A stretch of 64,000 bases of DNA, from contig JBBRDE010000001.1 of NCBI GenBank assembly GCA_038204185.1, forward strand, positions 1 to 64,000. The letters are read 5' to 3'. Shown here piece by piece: positions 62,925 to 64,000 of this stretch (its first letter is position 1; every line of letters starts with the position of its first letter). The notes under the pieces are model-generated. The model was not told the DNA's origin. It searched no databases and was given only the letters and a program-made list of their open reading frames with translations. The translations under genes and the position numbers were made by a program. This stretch comes from Salmonirosea sp038204185. Lineage in GTDB: Bacteria; Bacteroidota; Bacteroidia; Cytophagales; Spirosomataceae.

Positions 62925-62996
62925 TGTCGGAATGTCGAAGGGAGTGAATGTTGGAATATTGTTTATTTACCTTCCACTCCTGCCGGCATTCCGACA
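62925..62996. repeat. Inverted repeat TGTCGGAATG
   Basis: TGTCGGAATG (62925-62934) and CATTCCGACA (62987-62996) are perfect inverted arms 52 nt apart, just after the Gfo/Idh stop. The word occurs again as ATTCCGACATTCAC at about 63488, before the isomerase gene. Confidence 0.7.
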
Positions 62997-63090
62997 GTAT
63001 CTTTGAAAATTACAGCTATGGACAAAGATTGGTGGGTGGAGAAAGGCGCTGAATACGAGTACCAGACGAGGTCTGATTTTGGTAGAAGCA

Positions 63091-63426
63091 ATGCGGGAAA
63101 GAACCAAGAAATAAGGTCTGAGGCCATATTAAGCTCTATAAAGCCTTACCATCTTCCGAAGAAGCTCGCATCATTGGAAAACAACTTTTAAGCTCTGCTA
63201 CCTCTACCGGCACAAATTATCGAGCATCTTGCAGGGGGAGTAGTAAAGCAGAATGCTTTTCAAAACTCTCCATAACAATCGAAGAAGCAGATGAGTCTTT
63301 ATTTGGCTAGAAATCTTGGAGGAAGCAGGGATCATCGATGAGAAGAAACTCATATCACTTAAAACAGAGACTTTGGAAATCCTAAAAATTCTTGCAAAAG
63401 CACGTAGTTCCCTGCGTCCAACTTGA
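63091..63426 (+). pseudogene. Decayed four-helix-bundle (S23/IVP-like) gene
   Basis: ATG at 63091 begins MRERTKK and then meets TAA (63112). The sense resumes from 63131 as KLYKALPSSEEARIIGKQLL, then ATSTGTNYRASCRGSSKAE and FSKLSITIEEADESLF. A TAG follows (63308), where one T is missing (TTTGG for TTTTGG). After that it reads LEILEEAGIIDEKKL and ends at 63426. This matches the four-helix-bundle protein family related to 23S rRNA intervening-sequence proteins. At least two disabling changes make it non-functional unless they are assembly errors. Confidence 0.72.
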
Positions 63427-63520
63427 TTCCTTGGTATCGCGATAAAGCTTGGTATCAGATTAACTACCCCGACAGTTCAAATTTATAATTCCGACATTCA
63501 CTAATTCCTAATTGACCACT

Positions 63521-64000
63521 ATGAAAACCATAAAAGGCCCCGCTGTATTCTTGGCTCAGTTTTTGGGCGATGAAGCCCCTTTTAACACATTGGAAGGCAT
63601 TGCCCAATACATGGCCGATCTGGGCTATAAAGGTATCCAGATCCCGAGCTGGGATCCGCGCTGTATCGATTTGAAACAGGCCGCTGAGTCGAAAACCTAC
63701 TGTGACGAATTCACGGGAAAATTGAAAGACATCGGCGTGGAAGTCACTGAACTTTCTACGCATTTGCAGGGACAACTCGTAGCCTCCCACCCGGTGTACG
63801 ACGCCATGTTCGATGGTTTTGCCGTACCCGAAGTACGGAACAATCCCAAAGCGCGGCAGGAATGGGCGGTCGACCAGCTCACAATGGCCGCTAAAGCCAG
63901 CCAAAACCTGGGATTAACTGCTTGCGCCAGTTTCTCGGGCGCACTGGCCTGGCCCTACATGTACCCCTGGCCCCAGCGTCCGCAAGGTCTGGTAGAGACG
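63521..64000 (+). CDS. Sugar phosphate isomerase/epimerase, TIM barrel (partial)
   Basis: The first 160 codons are in the window; the rest lies beyond the right edge. It starts MKTIKGPAVFLAQFLGD, followed by YMADLGYKGIQIPSWDPR, VEVTELSTHLQGQLVASHP and LGLTACASFSGALAWPYMYP, matching AP-endonuclease-2-like xylose-isomerase-fold enzymes (often named sugar phosphate isomerase/epimerase). Paired with the two upstream Gfo/Idh/MocA genes it probably handles an oxidised sugar. Confidence 0.85.
   Translation, partial: MKTIKGPAVFLAQFLGDEAPFNTLEGIAQYMADLGYKGIQIPSWDPRCIDLKQAAESKTYCDEFTGKLKDIGVEVTELSTHLQGQLVASHPVYDAMFDGFAVPEVRNNPKARQEWAVDQLTMAAKASQNLGLTACASFSGALAWPYMYPWPQRPQGLVET

Noticed and set aside
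63003..63191. 62-codon frame overlapping the decayed four-helix-bundle gene
   Set aside because: It runs through two frames of the remnant; only the remnant's sense makes family-like sequence.
1..64000. CRISPR arrays, tRNA or rRNA genes, complete IS elements
   Set aside because: Looked for regularly spaced repeats, tRNA T-arm motifs and transposase-like frames on both strands; none was convincing.

Overview
The window reads as a chromosome segment from a Bacteroidota bacterium, most likely order Cytophagales and plausibly near Spirosomataceae. This rests on gene families and arrangement, not on any rRNA. The indicators are an Oar-like TonB-dependent receptor, CarboxypepD_reg-like and DUF1080 secreted proteins, a long-form NusB in the order nusB-ytxH-DUF1573-yajC-ybbR-coaE, a CPBP-DUF2007-cdsA set, a CrtW carotenoid ketolase, and promoter-like elements of the Bacteroidota type (TTG, 19-21 nt, TAnnTTTG). 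Base composition looks balanced (about half G+C). I see no rRNA, tRNA, CRISPR array, complete insertion sequence or prophage.

Layout. 0-5.2 kb: a LytTR-type response regulator cut by the left edge, its short histidine kinase, an LpxH-like pyrophosphohydrolase, a secreted protein, then CPBP protease-DUF2007-cdsA. 5.4-9.4 kb: dusB, an EamA exporter, a biotinyl carrier protein, pyrH and frr. 9.4-12.8 kb: a DUF4136 protein and the ugd-uxs pair (UDP-glucose to UDP-glucuronate to UDP-xylose). 13-20.8 kb: acyl-CoA dehydrogenase, SPFH-NfeD, PafA-like phosphatase, crtW, a long-chain prenyl diphosphate synthase and a patatin. 20.9-28.9 kb: an Oar-like receptor, selD, an esterase-like hydrolase, a sulfatase and a subclass B1 metallo-beta-lactamase. 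29.0-30.0 kb: a gene graveyard with three decayed genes. 30-35.3 kb: DUF6134, HPF, two DUF1080 proteins, DUF72 and FabF. 35.6-41.2 kb: dnaX and the converging coaE-to-nusB operon. 41.4-51.4 kb: ABC exporter, dipeptide epimerase, RsmI-like methylase, a frameshifted secreted-protein gene, stress protein, glyoxalase II-like hydrolase, pssA, purS, a KAS III, a CoA-binding protein and an HNH/NUMOD4 gene. 51.5-58.9 kb: a very large membrane histidine kinase, an IscA-like protein, DUF7935 and mutS2. 59-64 kb: a sugar-metabolism block with an MFS importer, two Gfo/Idh/MocA oxidoreductases, a decayed four-helix-bundle gene and a TIM-barrel isomerase cut by the right edge.

How the genes work together. 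Most of the window is core metabolism: phospholipid synthesis (cdsA, pssA, fabF, KAS III), nucleotides (pyrH, purS), translation (frr, dusB, hpf), and replication and repair (dnaX, mutS2). The right end plus the two DUF1080 proteins suggests use of oxidised (3-keto) sugars.

The most unusual signals are not genes. (1) A short hairpin, a 13-nt spacer and then ATG precede two unrelated genes (frr and the second Gfo/Idh gene). One stem base pair has changed on both sides, and a third copy lies in reverse orientation before mutS2. (2) The palindrome GGTACC recurs far above expectation across the window. (3) Many spacers are imperfect palindromes built from GAATGA-like words. (4) Five decayed genes sit among otherwise intact genes.
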